DNA of 41,927 nt from Treponema sp. (lineage in GTDB: Bacteria > Spirochaetota > Spirochaetia > Treponematales > Breznakiellaceae): contig WRIX01000010.1 in NCBI GenBank assembly GCA_009782495.1, forward strand, positions 1 through 41,927, in the 5' to 3' direction. The translations under genes were made by a program, and so were the position numbers. Below the pieces are notes generated by a model that searched no databases, was not told where the DNA came from, and saw nothing but the letters and a program-made list of their open reading frames with translations. Positions 25,061-33,231 of the stretch are shown here, piece by piece. Numbering within the stretch: position 1 is the first letter of the stretch; each line of letters opens with the position of its first letter.

Positions 25061-26325
25061 AAATTGCGGTTCTTGGAGGAAGTTTTAACCCTATTCATAT
25101 AGGCCATTTGCATCTGGCAGATTCGGCCATCAGAGCTTTTGGCTTTGACAGGATACTCCTTGTTCCCGCAAACATATCTCCCTTTAAGCAGAATGCCTGT
25201 ACCATTGACACCGGCTTATCCGGAAAAAAAACCGCACAAAAGCGCAAAAAAACATTAACGCAGACTGATTCCGCAAAGGAGCTAAACTTCGGCGCCACAG
25301 CAGCAGACCGGCTTGATATGATACTTTCGTCTATCACCGCCGATCCGGGAATTGCCGTTGAAGATTTGGAACTGCGGCGGGGCGGCATTTCCTATACTAT
25401 TGATACCGTAAAAGAAATCATTAATCGTTACCAACCGGAGGGGAACCTTGGCCCTGACAGGTTTCGGCAAAGCATACCAATGGGGAAACCGGCCCTTATT
25501 CTGGGGGACGATCTTATTGCAGATTTTTCCAAATGGAAAGATGCAAAAAAGCTGGCACAGATTACAGACATTATCATTGCACGGCGTATGGTCAACCCTA
25601 GAAAAATAAAATTCCCGTATCCTCACCTTATGCTGAATAACGAAGTAATGGATATTTCTTCCGCGATGATCCGGGAAAGGATCGCCAAGGGCAATGCCTG
25701 GCATTACCTGGTCCCTCCGGGTGCACGGGTCATTATTGAAGACAGAGGGCTTTACCTTCCCGCCCAGACAAAAAGTAACGGTGACGGAACAAACGGCAGA
25801 ATGGACAAAAAAATCACCGGCGGGCTTATTGCACAGGTGGAAGAAGCAGCCCGGCTATCTTTATCCGCCAAACGTTTTATTCATTCAAGAAATACTGCCC
25901 TTATGGCCAGGGATCTTGCCCTTCGGTATAACCTGGATGCAGATGCCGCTTATTTGGCCGGAATTGCCCATGATATGGCTAAAAACCGGAGTTCAGACCT
26001 TGAACACGGAAAGAAAGCTGCGGTATTGCTTCAGACACGATTCAACATACATAATAAGGAAGTGCTGGAAGCGGTAGAAATCCATACAACCGGAAAACCC
26101 GGTATGAAGGATCTGGCAAAAGTGGTGTTTATTGCAGATAAAATTGAATTTTCACGGCCTGGTGAACACACAAAGCTCAGAGACATGGCCGCAGGGAAGG
26201 TAAAAGGGAATACAATCAATCTGGATAAGCTTTTTTATGCAGTTTTAAAGAACAATATCAGCTGGCTAAAAGAAGCCGGCATTAAAGCTTCCAAGATAAC
26301 ACTCCGGCTGCTGGAGGAAAAGTGA
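25057..26325 (+). CDS. nadD: NadD-YqeK fusion: nicotinate-nucleotide adenylyltransferase plus HD-domain Ap4A hydrolase-like
   Basis: Two enzymes in one 422-residue chain. Residues 1-230 are NadD, which makes nicotinate adenine dinucleotide: GGSFNPIHIGHLHLA is the nucleotidyltransferase motif, and ISSAMIRERIAKG ends the domain before LVPPGARVIIEDRGLYL. An extra basic segment of about 35 residues (CTIDTGLSGKKTAQKRKK onward) sits after PANISPFK. Residues 250-422 are YqeK-like: FIHSRNTALMARDLA, the HD pair in GIAHDMAK, EIHTTGKPG and FIADKIE carry the metal ligands. In Firmicutes YqeK splits Ap4A symmetrically, and the two genes are adjacent but separate. Fusion is known in spirochaetes. Overlaps obg and the LCP gene. 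Confidence 0.9.
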   Translation: MKIAVLGGSFNPIHIGHLHLADSAIRAFGFDRILLVPANISPFKQNACTIDTGLSGKKTAQKRKKTLTQTDSAKELNFGATAADRLDMILSSITADPGIAVEDLELRRGGISYTIDTVKEIINRYQPEGNLGPDRFRQSIPMGKPALILGDDLIADFSKWKDAKKLAQITDIIIARRMVNPRKIKFPYPHLMLNNEVMDISSAMIRERIAKGNAWHYLVPPGARVIIEDRGLYLPAQTKSNGDGTNGRMDKKITGGLIAQVEEAARLSLSAKRFIHSRNTALMARDLALRYNLDADAAYLAGIAHDMAKNRSSDLEHGKKAAVLLQTRFNIHNKEVLEAVEIHTTGKPGMKDLAKVVFIADKIEFSRPGEHTKLRDMAAGKVKGNTINLDKLFYAVLKNNISWLKEAGIKASKITLRLLEEK

Positions 26326-27536
26326 AAAAAACGTTCGACTATAAAACGGATATAAGCATATTTCTCCTTTTAGGCATTGTCTTACTCCTCCTGGGCGGGA
26401 TTATATTCACCCTTAATGTGCTTAGGTCGGATCCTATTGATGAAGCTCTGGCCGGAGAGTCCATTATCAATATCTTTTTTATTCTGGAACATGAACAAAA
26501 GCCTCTGGGCACCTATGTGATAATGTATTCCCCCATGAATAACAGGGCGGCGGCAATTTCCATACCGGGCGATACGGGGCGGATCCTGAAAACTGTAGAC
26601 AAAATGGACAGGCTTGATTCGGTGTACCGTTCAAACAACATTGAACCTTATAAAACAGAAGTGGAAGGGCTACTGGAACTTTCCATCTCTTATTCAATAG
26701 TACTCGAAACAGAAAAACTGGCAAAAATCATTGATGTTATAGACGGAGTCAATATTTTTATCCCCAATTCAATAGAGATTTACGAAGAAGAATTAATTCT
26801 CTTTCCTTCGGGAAATATTACCCTGGACGGTGACAAGGGAATACAGTACCTGGTATTTGAACTGCCTGAAGACGATTCTTCCGAAACAAGCCAGCGGCGG
26901 GAACGGTTTTTTCTGGGACTTATGAAAAGGCTGGGAGAAAAAAACGATCTTTTAAAAGATCCTTCAGTAGCCCGCTTTTTTTATCCTCTTCTGAATACCA
27001 GGATGAACCGGCTTACTCAAAAAAAACTCTTCGAGGCTCTTTCAAGGCTGGACATGGACCGGATAAACCCGCAGACAGTGTCCGGTAAATATCAGGAAAT
27101 ATCGGGCCAGAGGCTTCTGATGCCCGATCACAACGGAGCAGTTATCAGGGATGTAGTCCGCCAGGGACAGCGCAGCCTGGAACAAAAAACCCAGGGCACC
27201 CTTATAGAACGGGTCTTTACCGTAGAAATACTCAATGGTACAACAACCACAGGCCTGGCAGCCAGAACTGCGGATCTGATACAGGGTTTTAACTACGATG
27301 TGATTGCCACGGGTAATGCAGACCAAAACGATTATGAAAATACGGAAATAATAGATCGTACCGGAATAGAAAATGTGGTAAACAGTTTTGCTGCGGTAAT
27401 CCGGTGTACCAATATACGATTTGAGTCAAAACTCCCCGACGAAACCGATCCAGGGATAATAACCAGTGAAAACTGGGCGGATTTTACCCTGATTCTCGGA
27501 AAGGATTTTAATGGACGATTCGTTACAGGAAACTAG
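26322..27536 (+). CDS. LytR-CpsA-Psr (LCP)-like membrane protein with LytR_C domain
   Basis: A single N-terminal membrane helix (about residues 12-34) anchors a periplasmic LCP-like domain (about 45-215) and a C-terminal LytR_C domain (about 297-385, from VFTVEILNGTTTTGLAARTADLI). LCP proteins in Gram-positives attach glycopolymers to peptidoglycan. Here the conserved SIPRDT is SIPGDT (residues 80-85), and the downstream Arg/Gln motif reads QRRERFFLG. Catalysis may therefore differ or be lost. The role in a diderm spirochaete is unknown. GTG 26322 overlaps the stop of nadD-yqeK (GTGA). rsfS overlaps the 3' end by 26 bases. Confidence 0.82.
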   Translation: MKKTFDYKTDISIFLLLGIVLLLLGGIIFTLNVLRSDPIDEALAGESIINIFFILEHEQKPLGTYVIMYSPMNNRAAAISIPGDTGRILKTVDKMDRLDSVYRSNNIEPYKTEVEGLLELSISYSIVLETEKLAKIIDVIDGVNIFIPNSIEIYEEELILFPSGNITLDGDKGIQYLVFELPEDDSSETSQRRERFFLGLMKRLGEKNDLLKDPSVARFFYPLLNTRMNRLTQKKLFEALSRLDMDRINPQTVSGKYQEISGQRLLMPDHNGAVIRDVVRQGQRSLEQKTQGTLIERVFTVEILNGTTTTGLAARTADLIQGFNYDVIATGNADQNDYENTEIIDRTGIENVVNSFAAVIRCTNIRFESKLPDETDPGIITSENWADFTLILGKDFNGRFVTGN

Positions 27537-27921
27537 GAACAAGGATATACAGGACAGCCCGAAAATACCGGGCGTTGAAGAAGTTCTTGCTATTTGTAAA
27601 CTGCTTGAAGAACACAAAGGGGTCAATGTAACAGCTCTGGACCTGAGAAAACTGAACCTATGGACTGATTTTTTTGTTATCGCTACGGTTTCAAGCAGTA
27701 CCCACCTTCAGGGCCTTTTACGGCATATAAAAGATTTTGCCGGTGATCAGGGCCTTAATATCCGGCGCCGCACACAGCAGGAAAAAAACGTCTTAACCGA
27801 CAATTCATGGAACCTGGTCGATATGGGGACGGTTGTGGTTCATCTTATGACCGCCCAATCCAGAGAGTTTTATGAGTTGGAGGTACTATGGGGTTCCGCC
27901 GGGCGGGTTTATCCCGCCTAA
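27511..27921 (+). CDS. rsfS: Ribosome silencing factor RsfS
   Basis: RsfS binds uL14 and blocks joining of the subunits when nutrients are low. The 136 residues carry the family core: GVNVTALDLRKLNLWTDFFVIA, then SSSTHLQGLLRHI and DMGTVVVHLMTAQSREFYELEVLWG. ATG 27511 lies inside the LCP gene, so translation is coupled. Adjacency to nadD is seen in very many bacteria. It is the last gene of the rplU operon, and a stem-loop spans its stop. Confidence 0.95.
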   Translation: MDDSLQETRNKDIQDSPKIPGVEEVLAICKLLEEHKGVNVTALDLRKLNLWTDFFVIATVSSSTHLQGLLRHIKDFAGDQGLNIRRRTQQEKNVLTDNSWNLVDMGTVVVHLMTAQSREFYELEVLWGSAGRVYPA

Positions 27922-27945
27922 AACAGCCATAAAACCGGCTTTTTT
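27902..27945 (+). terminator. Two stem-loops ending the rplU-rsfS operon
   Basis: GGCGGG (27902-27907) pairs perfectly with CCCGCC (27913-27918) around TTTAT, across the rsfS stop. A second short stem, AGCC (27925-27928) with GGCT (27937-27940), runs straight into six T. Together they make a plausible, if modest, intrinsic terminator. Confidence 0.55.
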
Positions 27946-28011
27946 ATATTCCACCGGGCAACAGAGCGGCACCAAGAACGATGGTTTGCGCAGTTTCTCT
28001 TCTGAACTTAT

Positions 28012-28311
28012 TTATTCGTCAAAATCTTCATAATCGACGTCTTCTTCGTAGTCGTAATCATCTTCTTCCTCTTCGAAATCATCGTCATCATCATCGTCAA
28101 AGTCACTGGTATCGTCAAAATCATCATCAAATTCATCGTCGTCATCAAATTCATCATCTTCAAGATCGTCATCACCCGCATCATCACTATCACTCAGAAC
28201 AATGTGATAAGGGTACGTAAGCCAATTCCTGGCAGTGTCTAAAAGCAGTTTTCTTGAACTTGCGGGTCCAAGTTCCACATTCTCAAAGGGCATTAATTCC
28301 AGGTCCTCCAT
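28012..28311 (-). CDS. Small protein with extreme Asp/Glu-rich C-terminus
   Basis: The 99-residue product starts with a 45-residue ordinary segment (MEDLELMPFENVELGP, then LLLDTARNWLTYPYHIVLSD) and continues as almost pure Asp/Glu with a few Phe and Tyr. AAAGGAG precedes ATG 28311, so it is very likely translated. Highly acidic tails mimic nucleic acid or bind basic proteins. The N-terminal segment could bind a partner. I recognise no family. It stands alone, converging on rsfS and divergent from ispE. The opposite-strand frames here are artefacts of the GAT/GAC repeats. Confidence 0.75.
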   Translation of the reverse strand: MEDLELMPFENVELGPASSRKLLLDTARNWLTYPYHIVLSDSDDAGDDDLEDDEFDDDDEFDDDFDDTSDFDDDDDDDFEEEEDDYDYEEDVDYEDFDE

Positions 28312-28455
28312 CTATAATCTCCTTTCTTCTGAACATAAGGGAGTAAATAAAGTTCTGTCAAGTGTTTATCCGAAGCTTTTTCAATGCGACCATTTTTTTT
28401 GTCAGGTTGAAAAAACTCATCTTGATTCAGTAAAAAATATAGTAAAAAATAGCCT

Positions 28456-29457
28456 GTGATTCAACCGATTAAACCAAATAAAAAAATAATTTTTAATTCG
28501 CCGTGCAAAGTCAACCTTCATCTGGCTATCGGAGAAAAAAGGGATGATGGTTTTCATAACCTGGACAGTATCTTTGTGGCTCTGGATTGCGCCGATTCCC
28601 TTATTTTTTCTTTTTTTCCCGGAAATAAGGCCAAAACTATCATTACAATGGAAAAAGAAGGCCCTTTTTTGGAACTTTCGCAAAAAGGTCAGCTTTTTCC
28701 GCCTCTTCCGGCAGAAAGCAATATAATTTACCGGGCAACCGGGCTTTTTCGCCAAAAAACCGGTCTTAAAACCAATATTTCGGTTGATTTAAAAAAACGC
28801 ATCCCTCCCGGTTCAGGTCTTGGCGGCGGTTCTTCCAATGCTGCCGCTACACTTTTAGCCCTGAATGAACTATTCGGCGATACAGAGAAAAAGCTTTCCA
28901 GGAAAGAAATGCTGGATCTGGCCGCTCAACTGGGAAGCGATGTCCCATTTTTTGTTGATATTGCCCTGCAAGAACAAGAAAAAAGCCCTGCCCGAGCCGT
29001 TAATGGACGAGGTGAACTACTTAATTATCTGTCGCCTCCCCCGCCCCTGGGAGTTTTATTGGTTTTTCCCGGTTTTGCCAGCAATACCGGCGACGCCTAT
29101 CGACTGTTGGATGAAAACCGTCCGGTTATAACTAAATCAAATCCTGTTTTATCGAAAAATTTATCTGATTTTTCCTGGACTTCTCCGGAAAGCTGGGATT
29201 TTTCAAATGATTTCCAGCACCTTTTAACAAAACACGATTCCGAACGAAACAGAAATGCTTACATTACCATATTAAAGGAATTAAAAAAGGCCGGAGCTGC
29301 CTTTGCCGGTCTTTCAGGGTCCGGTTCAGCCTGTTTTGGTATTTTTTCCAACCCGGAAAAAGCAGTTCAGGCGGAAACAAAACTAAATAAATCATTTTAT
29401 GAACCAAAATCCGGGATTTTGGCACTTCAAAGCACTTTTTTCTTGCTTTCTGATTAG
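28456..29457 (+). CDS. ispE: 4-diphosphocytidyl-2-C-methyl-D-erythritol kinase
   Basis: IspE phosphorylates CDP-methylerythritol in the non-mevalonate isoprenoid pathway. The GHMP-kinase motifs are all present: SPCKVNLHLAIG with the catalytic Lys18, the ATP loop PPGSGLGGGSSNAA (117-130), GSDVPFF with the catalytic Asp, and the third motif LSGSGSACFGIF. At 333 residues it is slightly longer than most. GTG 28456 has no Shine-Dalgarno, and upstream DNA is very A-rich, so the start is less certain. spoVG follows on the same strand after two small hairpins. Confidence 0.92.
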   Translation: MIQPIKPNKKIIFNSPCKVNLHLAIGEKRDDGFHNLDSIFVALDCADSLIFSFFPGNKAKTIITMEKEGPFLELSQKGQLFPPLPAESNIIYRATGLFRQKTGLKTNISVDLKKRIPPGSGLGGGSSNAAATLLALNELFGDTEKKLSRKEMLDLAAQLGSDVPFFVDIALQEQEKSPARAVNGRGELLNYLSPPPPLGVLLVFPGFASNTGDAYRLLDENRPVITKSNPVLSKNLSDFSWTSPESWDFSNDFQHLLTKHDSERNRNAYITILKELKKAGAAFAGLSGSGSACFGIFSNPEKAVQAETKLNKSFYEPKSGILALQSTFFLLSD

Positions 29458-29478
29458 AACCGGTTATACAATGGATTT

Positions 29479-29508
29479 AACCGAAACGGTTGAAAAGCGG
29501 TTGCTTTT
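29479..29508 (+). promoter_or_regulatory. Two tandem hairpins between ispE and spoVG
   Basis: AACCG-AAA-CGGTT (29479-29491) is followed by AAAAGC-GGTT-GCTTTT (29493-29508). The second has a perfect six-pair stem with a T-rich 3' arm and could act as a weak terminator for ispE or a leader element for spoVG. spoVG keeps its own AAGGAG just downstream. Confidence 0.4.
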
Positions 29509-29528
29509 GAATTAGCAAGGAGTTCACC

Positions 29529-29810
29529 ATGGATATAACCGACATCCGTGTCCGCAAAGTAACAGGAGAAGGTAAACTTAAAGCGTATGTAACCATTACC
29601 TTTGACAACTGCTTTGTGGTTCATAATGTTAAAATTATCGAAGGAAAAAGCGGCATCTTTATCGCAATGCCCAGCCGTAAGACCCGCGCGGGAGAATACA
29701 AGGACGTGGCCCATCCTATTTTCCCCGAATTCCGCCTAAAACTCCAAAAGCAAATCCTGGAAAAATACGATTCGGGCAATGTACCGGATGATATGTCGGT
29801 TGAAATTTAG
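29529..29810 (+). CDS. spoVG: SpoVG-family nucleic-acid-binding regulator
   Basis: The 93 residues are full length, with the family's MDITDIRVRKV start, LKAYVTITFDNCFVVHNVKII, and the conserved FIAMPSRKTRAGEYKDVAHPI. SpoVG binds DNA and RNA and regulates genes in Firmicutes and in the spirochaete Borrelia. AAGGAG stands eight bases before ATG 29529. The stop codon touches the stop of pepF with no base between them. Confidence 0.95.
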   Translation: MDITDIRVRKVTGEGKLKAYVTITFDNCFVVHNVKIIEGKSGIFIAMPSRKTRAGEYKDVAHPIFPEFRLKLQKQILEKYDSGNVPDDMSVEI

Positions 29811-31622
29811 TTATAGCAGCTTTTCCAGTTCATCCACCAGACGGCCGAATGCTTTACACGCCGCCTCGACGGGCGCCGGGTTAGACATATCAACTCCAGC
29901 ATTTTTTAATGAATCAATCGGATAACGGGAACCGCCTGATTTTAAAAAATTAAAATAATCGTTACGTTCCTGTTCACCTCCGGAAAAGACCCGTTCTGCC
30001 AGGGCATAGGAAGCGGATATCCCCGTAGCATACTTGTATACATAAAAAGCCCGGTAAAAATGAGGAATCCGGAGGCCTTCCAGGTCGCTTTCTTCTTCAA
30101 AGTGCATTGCTTCTCCAAAGTATTTTGACAGCAGATTCCGGTATTCACTGCGGAGCAGTTCCAGGGTCAGCGGCGTGCCTCCTTCTTCCAGTTCATGGCT
30201 CCGTTTTTCAAATTCGGCAAACATGGTCTGACGGTACAAAGTGGAAAGAAAATCATCTGCCCGTTTATTAACGATATATCTTTTAAGCTCAACAGAACCG
30301 GCATTTTTTTCCAGATACCTGAAGAGAAGTTCTTCATTAAAAGTACTGGCAACTTCAGCCTCAAATATAGTGTAGTTATACTGCAAAAAAGGATTGGATC
30401 GGGCAGAAAACCAGGAATGCATGGAATGCCCCCCTTCGTGAGCCAGGGTAAACACATCCCGGATTGAATCATCCTTGTAATTCATAAGGATAAAAGGGTC
30501 TGCCAGATAGCTTCCTGCGGAAAAAGCACCGCTTCGTTTTCCCTTATTTTCATAACGGTCAGCCCACCGGCCCAAAAGCCCTTTCTGCAGAACCGTAACA
30601 TACTCATCTCCAAGAGGGGTGAGCGCTTCGCAAATCATATTCACCGCATCTTCCCAGGGGGTGATTTTCTTTACCCCTGGTACAAGCGGAACATAAACAT
30701 CGTAATGCCTAAGCTCATCGAGTTTCAGAACCCGCCTGCGGAGGCGGTAGTAACGATGAAGGGGATCAAGATTATTATTCACCGTAGTTATAAGGTTGCC
30801 GTATACCGATTCACTGACATCATCAGGAAACAGCGCCGCATTTAAGGCAGAAGGAAAATTCCGTATCCGGGCACGAATTACATCCTGCTTAACCGAGCCT
30901 CCATAGAGGGCAGCGAGCGTTGTCTTATGCATATTAAAGCAGCGGTAAAAAGCCGTGTAAGCTTTCTCCCGTACTGCTCTGTCAGGGTTTTCCATAAATA
31001 CCGACCAGGTAGATTGGGTAAGGGGGAGTTTTCCTTCTTTTGTTTCGATGGTTCCAAAATCCAGGTCAACATTGGTCAATACCGAAAAAGCCTGATTCGC
31101 AATGTCTTCTCCTTCGGAATGGATGGCGAGAATTCGTTCTTCTTTTTCGCTTAATATGTGGCTTTTATACCTGAGCAATTTTTTCAGATAGATAACATAT
31201 TCTTTTATCCGGGGATGGGAAAGAAATTCATTCATTTCGTTATCCGGAATAGCCTGGATTTCCGGTACAGCCCAGGAAAGTTCCGCTCCGATTTTTGCGG
31301 CGGTCATGACAAATTTGCCTGTCATGGTACGGGCAGCATCAGACCCTTCGTCTTCAGTTTCCCGAAGCTCACTGTAATAGGCAAGCTTTTCTTCCAGTAA
31401 TCCCAGATCCCTGAAAAAGTCCAGGTAATCAGCCAATGAAACGGCAGATTTACCCAAAGTGCCTTTAAAAGCAGGTATTGTATTCAATGCTTCTGCATAC
31501 TTCGTTAAATCCAGTTCCCAGGAGGCATCATCGGAATAAAGGCTTCCTAAATCCCACTTATATTGATCCTCAATTTCACTGCGCAAAGGGGTGGTTTTTT
31601 CATTTGATTTTTTATCCGGCAT
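29811..31622 (-). CDS. pepF: Oligoendopeptidase F (M3 metallopeptidase)
   Basis: The 603-residue cytoplasmic zinc peptidase cuts short peptides. The zinc motif HEGGHSMHS starts at residue 395, with the third ligand Glu in the following TIFEAEVASTFNEELL segment. The N-terminal helical oligopeptidase-F region (AVSLADYLDFF, then LRETEDEGSDAARTMTGKF) and the C-terminal FYRAFYVYKYATGISASYALAERV are typical. Length is normal. ATG 31622 has no obvious ribosome site. A TATAAT lies about 45 bases upstream on the - strand, without a good -35. Confidence 0.95.
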   Translation of the reverse strand: MPDKKSNEKTTPLRSEIEDQYKWDLGSLYSDDASWELDLTKYAEALNTIPAFKGTLGKSAVSLADYLDFFRDLGLLEEKLAYYSELRETEDEGSDAARTMTGKFVMTAAKIGAELSWAVPEIQAIPDNEMNEFLSHPRIKEYVIYLKKLLRYKSHILSEKEERILAIHSEGEDIANQAFSVLTNVDLDFGTIETKEGKLPLTQSTWSVFMENPDRAVREKAYTAFYRCFNMHKTTLAALYGGSVKQDVIRARIRNFPSALNAALFPDDVSESVYGNLITTVNNNLDPLHRYYRLRRRVLKLDELRHYDVYVPLVPGVKKITPWEDAVNMICEALTPLGDEYVTVLQKGLLGRWADRYENKGKRSGAFSAGSYLADPFILMNYKDDSIRDVFTLAHEGGHSMHSWFSARSNPFLQYNYTIFEAEVASTFNEELLFRYLEKNAGSVELKRYIVNKRADDFLSTLYRQTMFAEFEKRSHELEEGGTPLTLELLRSEYRNLLSKYFGEAMHFEEESDLEGLRIPHFYRAFYVYKYATGISASYALAERVFSGGEQERNDYFNFLKSGGSRYPIDSLKNAGVDMSNPAPVEAACKAFGRLVDELEKLL

Positions 31623-31707
31623 GGTAAAAGCATAACCAAATAAAATAAAAAATATAAGCGGGATATTATAACTGAGCTTATTCCAATACTTTAGTTTAAA
31701 ACCGGCT

Positions 31708-32211
31708 CTACCGGATTACTTCCGATTCACCTTCCAGATTAAAGTTTTTGGTTAAAACAGGCATATCCATGACGCTTATCACAACTGTTCCGGCAAACCT
31801 GTACATAACACTTTCCAGGGCAATCACTTTATCCAAAAGGTCCCGTTTTGTATCAATAAAATTCATCACCAAATACAGATCTTTTTCCATAAAATCAGAA
31901 GCAGGAACGGTAAAGATATTTTTTTCCGTACCATCAGCCCAAAAACTTCCTTCTCCGTACAGCTCGTAATTCAAGGAAGAAAGAGATACAGGAAATGGAT
32001 TGGGGTTTTCTATGCGAAGCTTTACTTTAAGCCGGGTATTAACAAGCTCGGCCTGGAGGATAATGATAGAACTGACAGAAAAATCCGGCTCCAGAATCTT
32101 TGGGGCTGACGAATTGGGAGTGTTTTTACAGGAAAAAGCAAATAAAGCAAGGACAAAAAAAACCAAAAAACGGGCAAAAATGGCTTTAAAAACGGTTCCT
32201 GAACACCTCAT
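31708..32211 (-). CDS. LEA14/WHy-domain lipoprotein-like protein
   Basis: From ATG 32211 the product begins with a basic, then hydrophobic segment ending FAFSC, which resembles a lipobox, so it is probably a lipoprotein. The mature part has the WHy/LEA-2 pattern LKVKLRIENPNPFPVSLSSL followed by a beta-rich region of about 110 residues. LEA-2 domains protect or bind membranes under stress in other organisms; the role here is unknown. Longer starts at 32268 (GTG) or 32259 (ATG) would add Cys/Arg-rich residues before the signal and are less likely. It follows the sigma-like gene closely. Confidence 0.72.
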   Translation of the reverse strand: MRCSGTVFKAIFARFLVFFVLALFAFSCKNTPNSSAPKILEPDFSVSSIIILQAELVNTRLKVKLRIENPNPFPVSLSSLNYELYGEGSFWADGTEKNIFTVPASDFMEKDLYLVMNFIDTKRDLLDKVIALESVMYRFAGTVVISVMDMPVLTKNFNLEGESEVIR

Positions 32212-32270
32212 AGTACAATATCGGCAATTTGTCCGGCTTTTTTTGCGGCAAAGTTCCATGCAAAACACCG

Positions 32271-33131
32271 CTATACAATATCCTGGCGGCCGGCTTTGTT
32301 TTCGTTGTTTTTCCGCACTTCAAACAGATTGCTGTCGATGGTCCCTTTTTTAACACCCATTATTCCCGCAACCTGCTCATTGGATGCTTCAATACGCATT
32401 ACGCTAAGGCGTTTGCGCATGGAAGCAAGCCTTTTCCGGGCAGTCTCCAAACAGCGTTTCATTTTGAACCAATGAGCGGAATAATGCGGAGCCGCCTGCA
32501 GCCTTTTTTCAAATGCCAGGCACCGGTAAAACTGGCCGTGGATCCGTTCTTTAAGGCCATTGATTATTTCTTCTCTCTGTACCCTTATTACCCTGAGTTT
32601 ATCAACCATGTGGTACAATTCTTCTTTATTCAGTCCCAGCGCCGGAGCAATCCGCTCCAGATGATCGTCAGACAAAAAATAATAAGATTTAAGGAGGAGC
32701 ATTAAAACCTGGCGGGGATTGGATACTTTTTTCGGAACCGGTCTGGTATCCAGGTATTCCGGCTCTTCCTCCATTACCTCCATTTCCAGAGCTTTGGCAT
32801 TCCACCAGGTTTTTTCGATGATCCGGTGTTCCTTTTTCCGCAGCCAGTATTCTTTGGCGGAAAGCCGTACCATTGTGGTAATATAGGCGTCAAAACACGA
32901 CCCCTGATCGGCATAACGGTCTATGGCTCTGCTTAATCGCGGATAAAGCCAACTGATAAAATCATCACGGGTATCGCTCTTAAACAGCGAAATGGAAAAA
33001 CGCCGGGGATGGTTTCTGATGTACATAAAAAGTTTTCCTTCCATTTCCTTTCGTTTTATCCGGCCATGAAGATAATTGTCCAATAAATTATTCAGATCCT
33101 CGCATTCATTAATAACAACTGGCGCTTGCAT
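32271..33131 (-). CDS. Divergent sigma-factor-like protein
   Basis: This 286-residue soluble protein has two regions that recall sigma-70 family factors. About residues 30-105 (GKLFMYIRNHPRRF, then DFISWLYPRLSRAIDRYADQGSCFDAYI) resemble region 2, including the aromatic and basic spacing and the SxFxAYI pattern. About 248-273 (ASNEQVAGIMGVKKGTIDSN) form a helix-turn-helix like region 4. The middle is helical with LSDDHLERIAPALGLNKEEL, perhaps a second HTH. AAGGAG precedes ATG 33131. It could instead be a non-sigma transcription regulator. No anti-sigma gene is adjacent, unless the downstream lipoprotein plays a part. Confidence 0.55.
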   Translation of the reverse strand: MQAPVVINECEDLNNLLDNYLHGRIKRKEMEGKLFMYIRNHPRRFSISLFKSDTRDDFISWLYPRLSRAIDRYADQGSCFDAYITTMVRLSAKEYWLRKKEHRIIEKTWWNAKALEMEVMEEEPEYLDTRPVPKKVSNPRQVLMLLLKSYYFLSDDHLERIAPALGLNKEELYHMVDKLRVIRVQREEIINGLKERIHGQFYRCLAFEKRLQAAPHYSAHWFKMKRCLETARKRLASMRKRLSVMRIEASNEQVAGIMGVKKGTIDSNLFEVRKNNENKAGRQDIV

Positions 33132-33231
33132 TTATAGCTCCTTGCAAAATCGGTATATCATGAATACAGGGGAAAAAGGTGTTTTTTGCTTTTATTTTTC
33201 AGGTAAAAATGACAAAAGTCATATTATTTTT

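Noticed and set aside
28008-28220. Opposite-strand and shifted frames rich in His, Met or Thr over the acidic gene.
   Set aside because: They arise from the GAT/GAC repeats of the poly-Asp gene and have no start signals.
31623-31700. A possible leaderless promoter for pepF (TATGCT six bases before ATG 31622).
   Set aside because: No acceptable -35 box lies 16-18 bases upstream (TTATAT only), and a better TATAAT lies further away.
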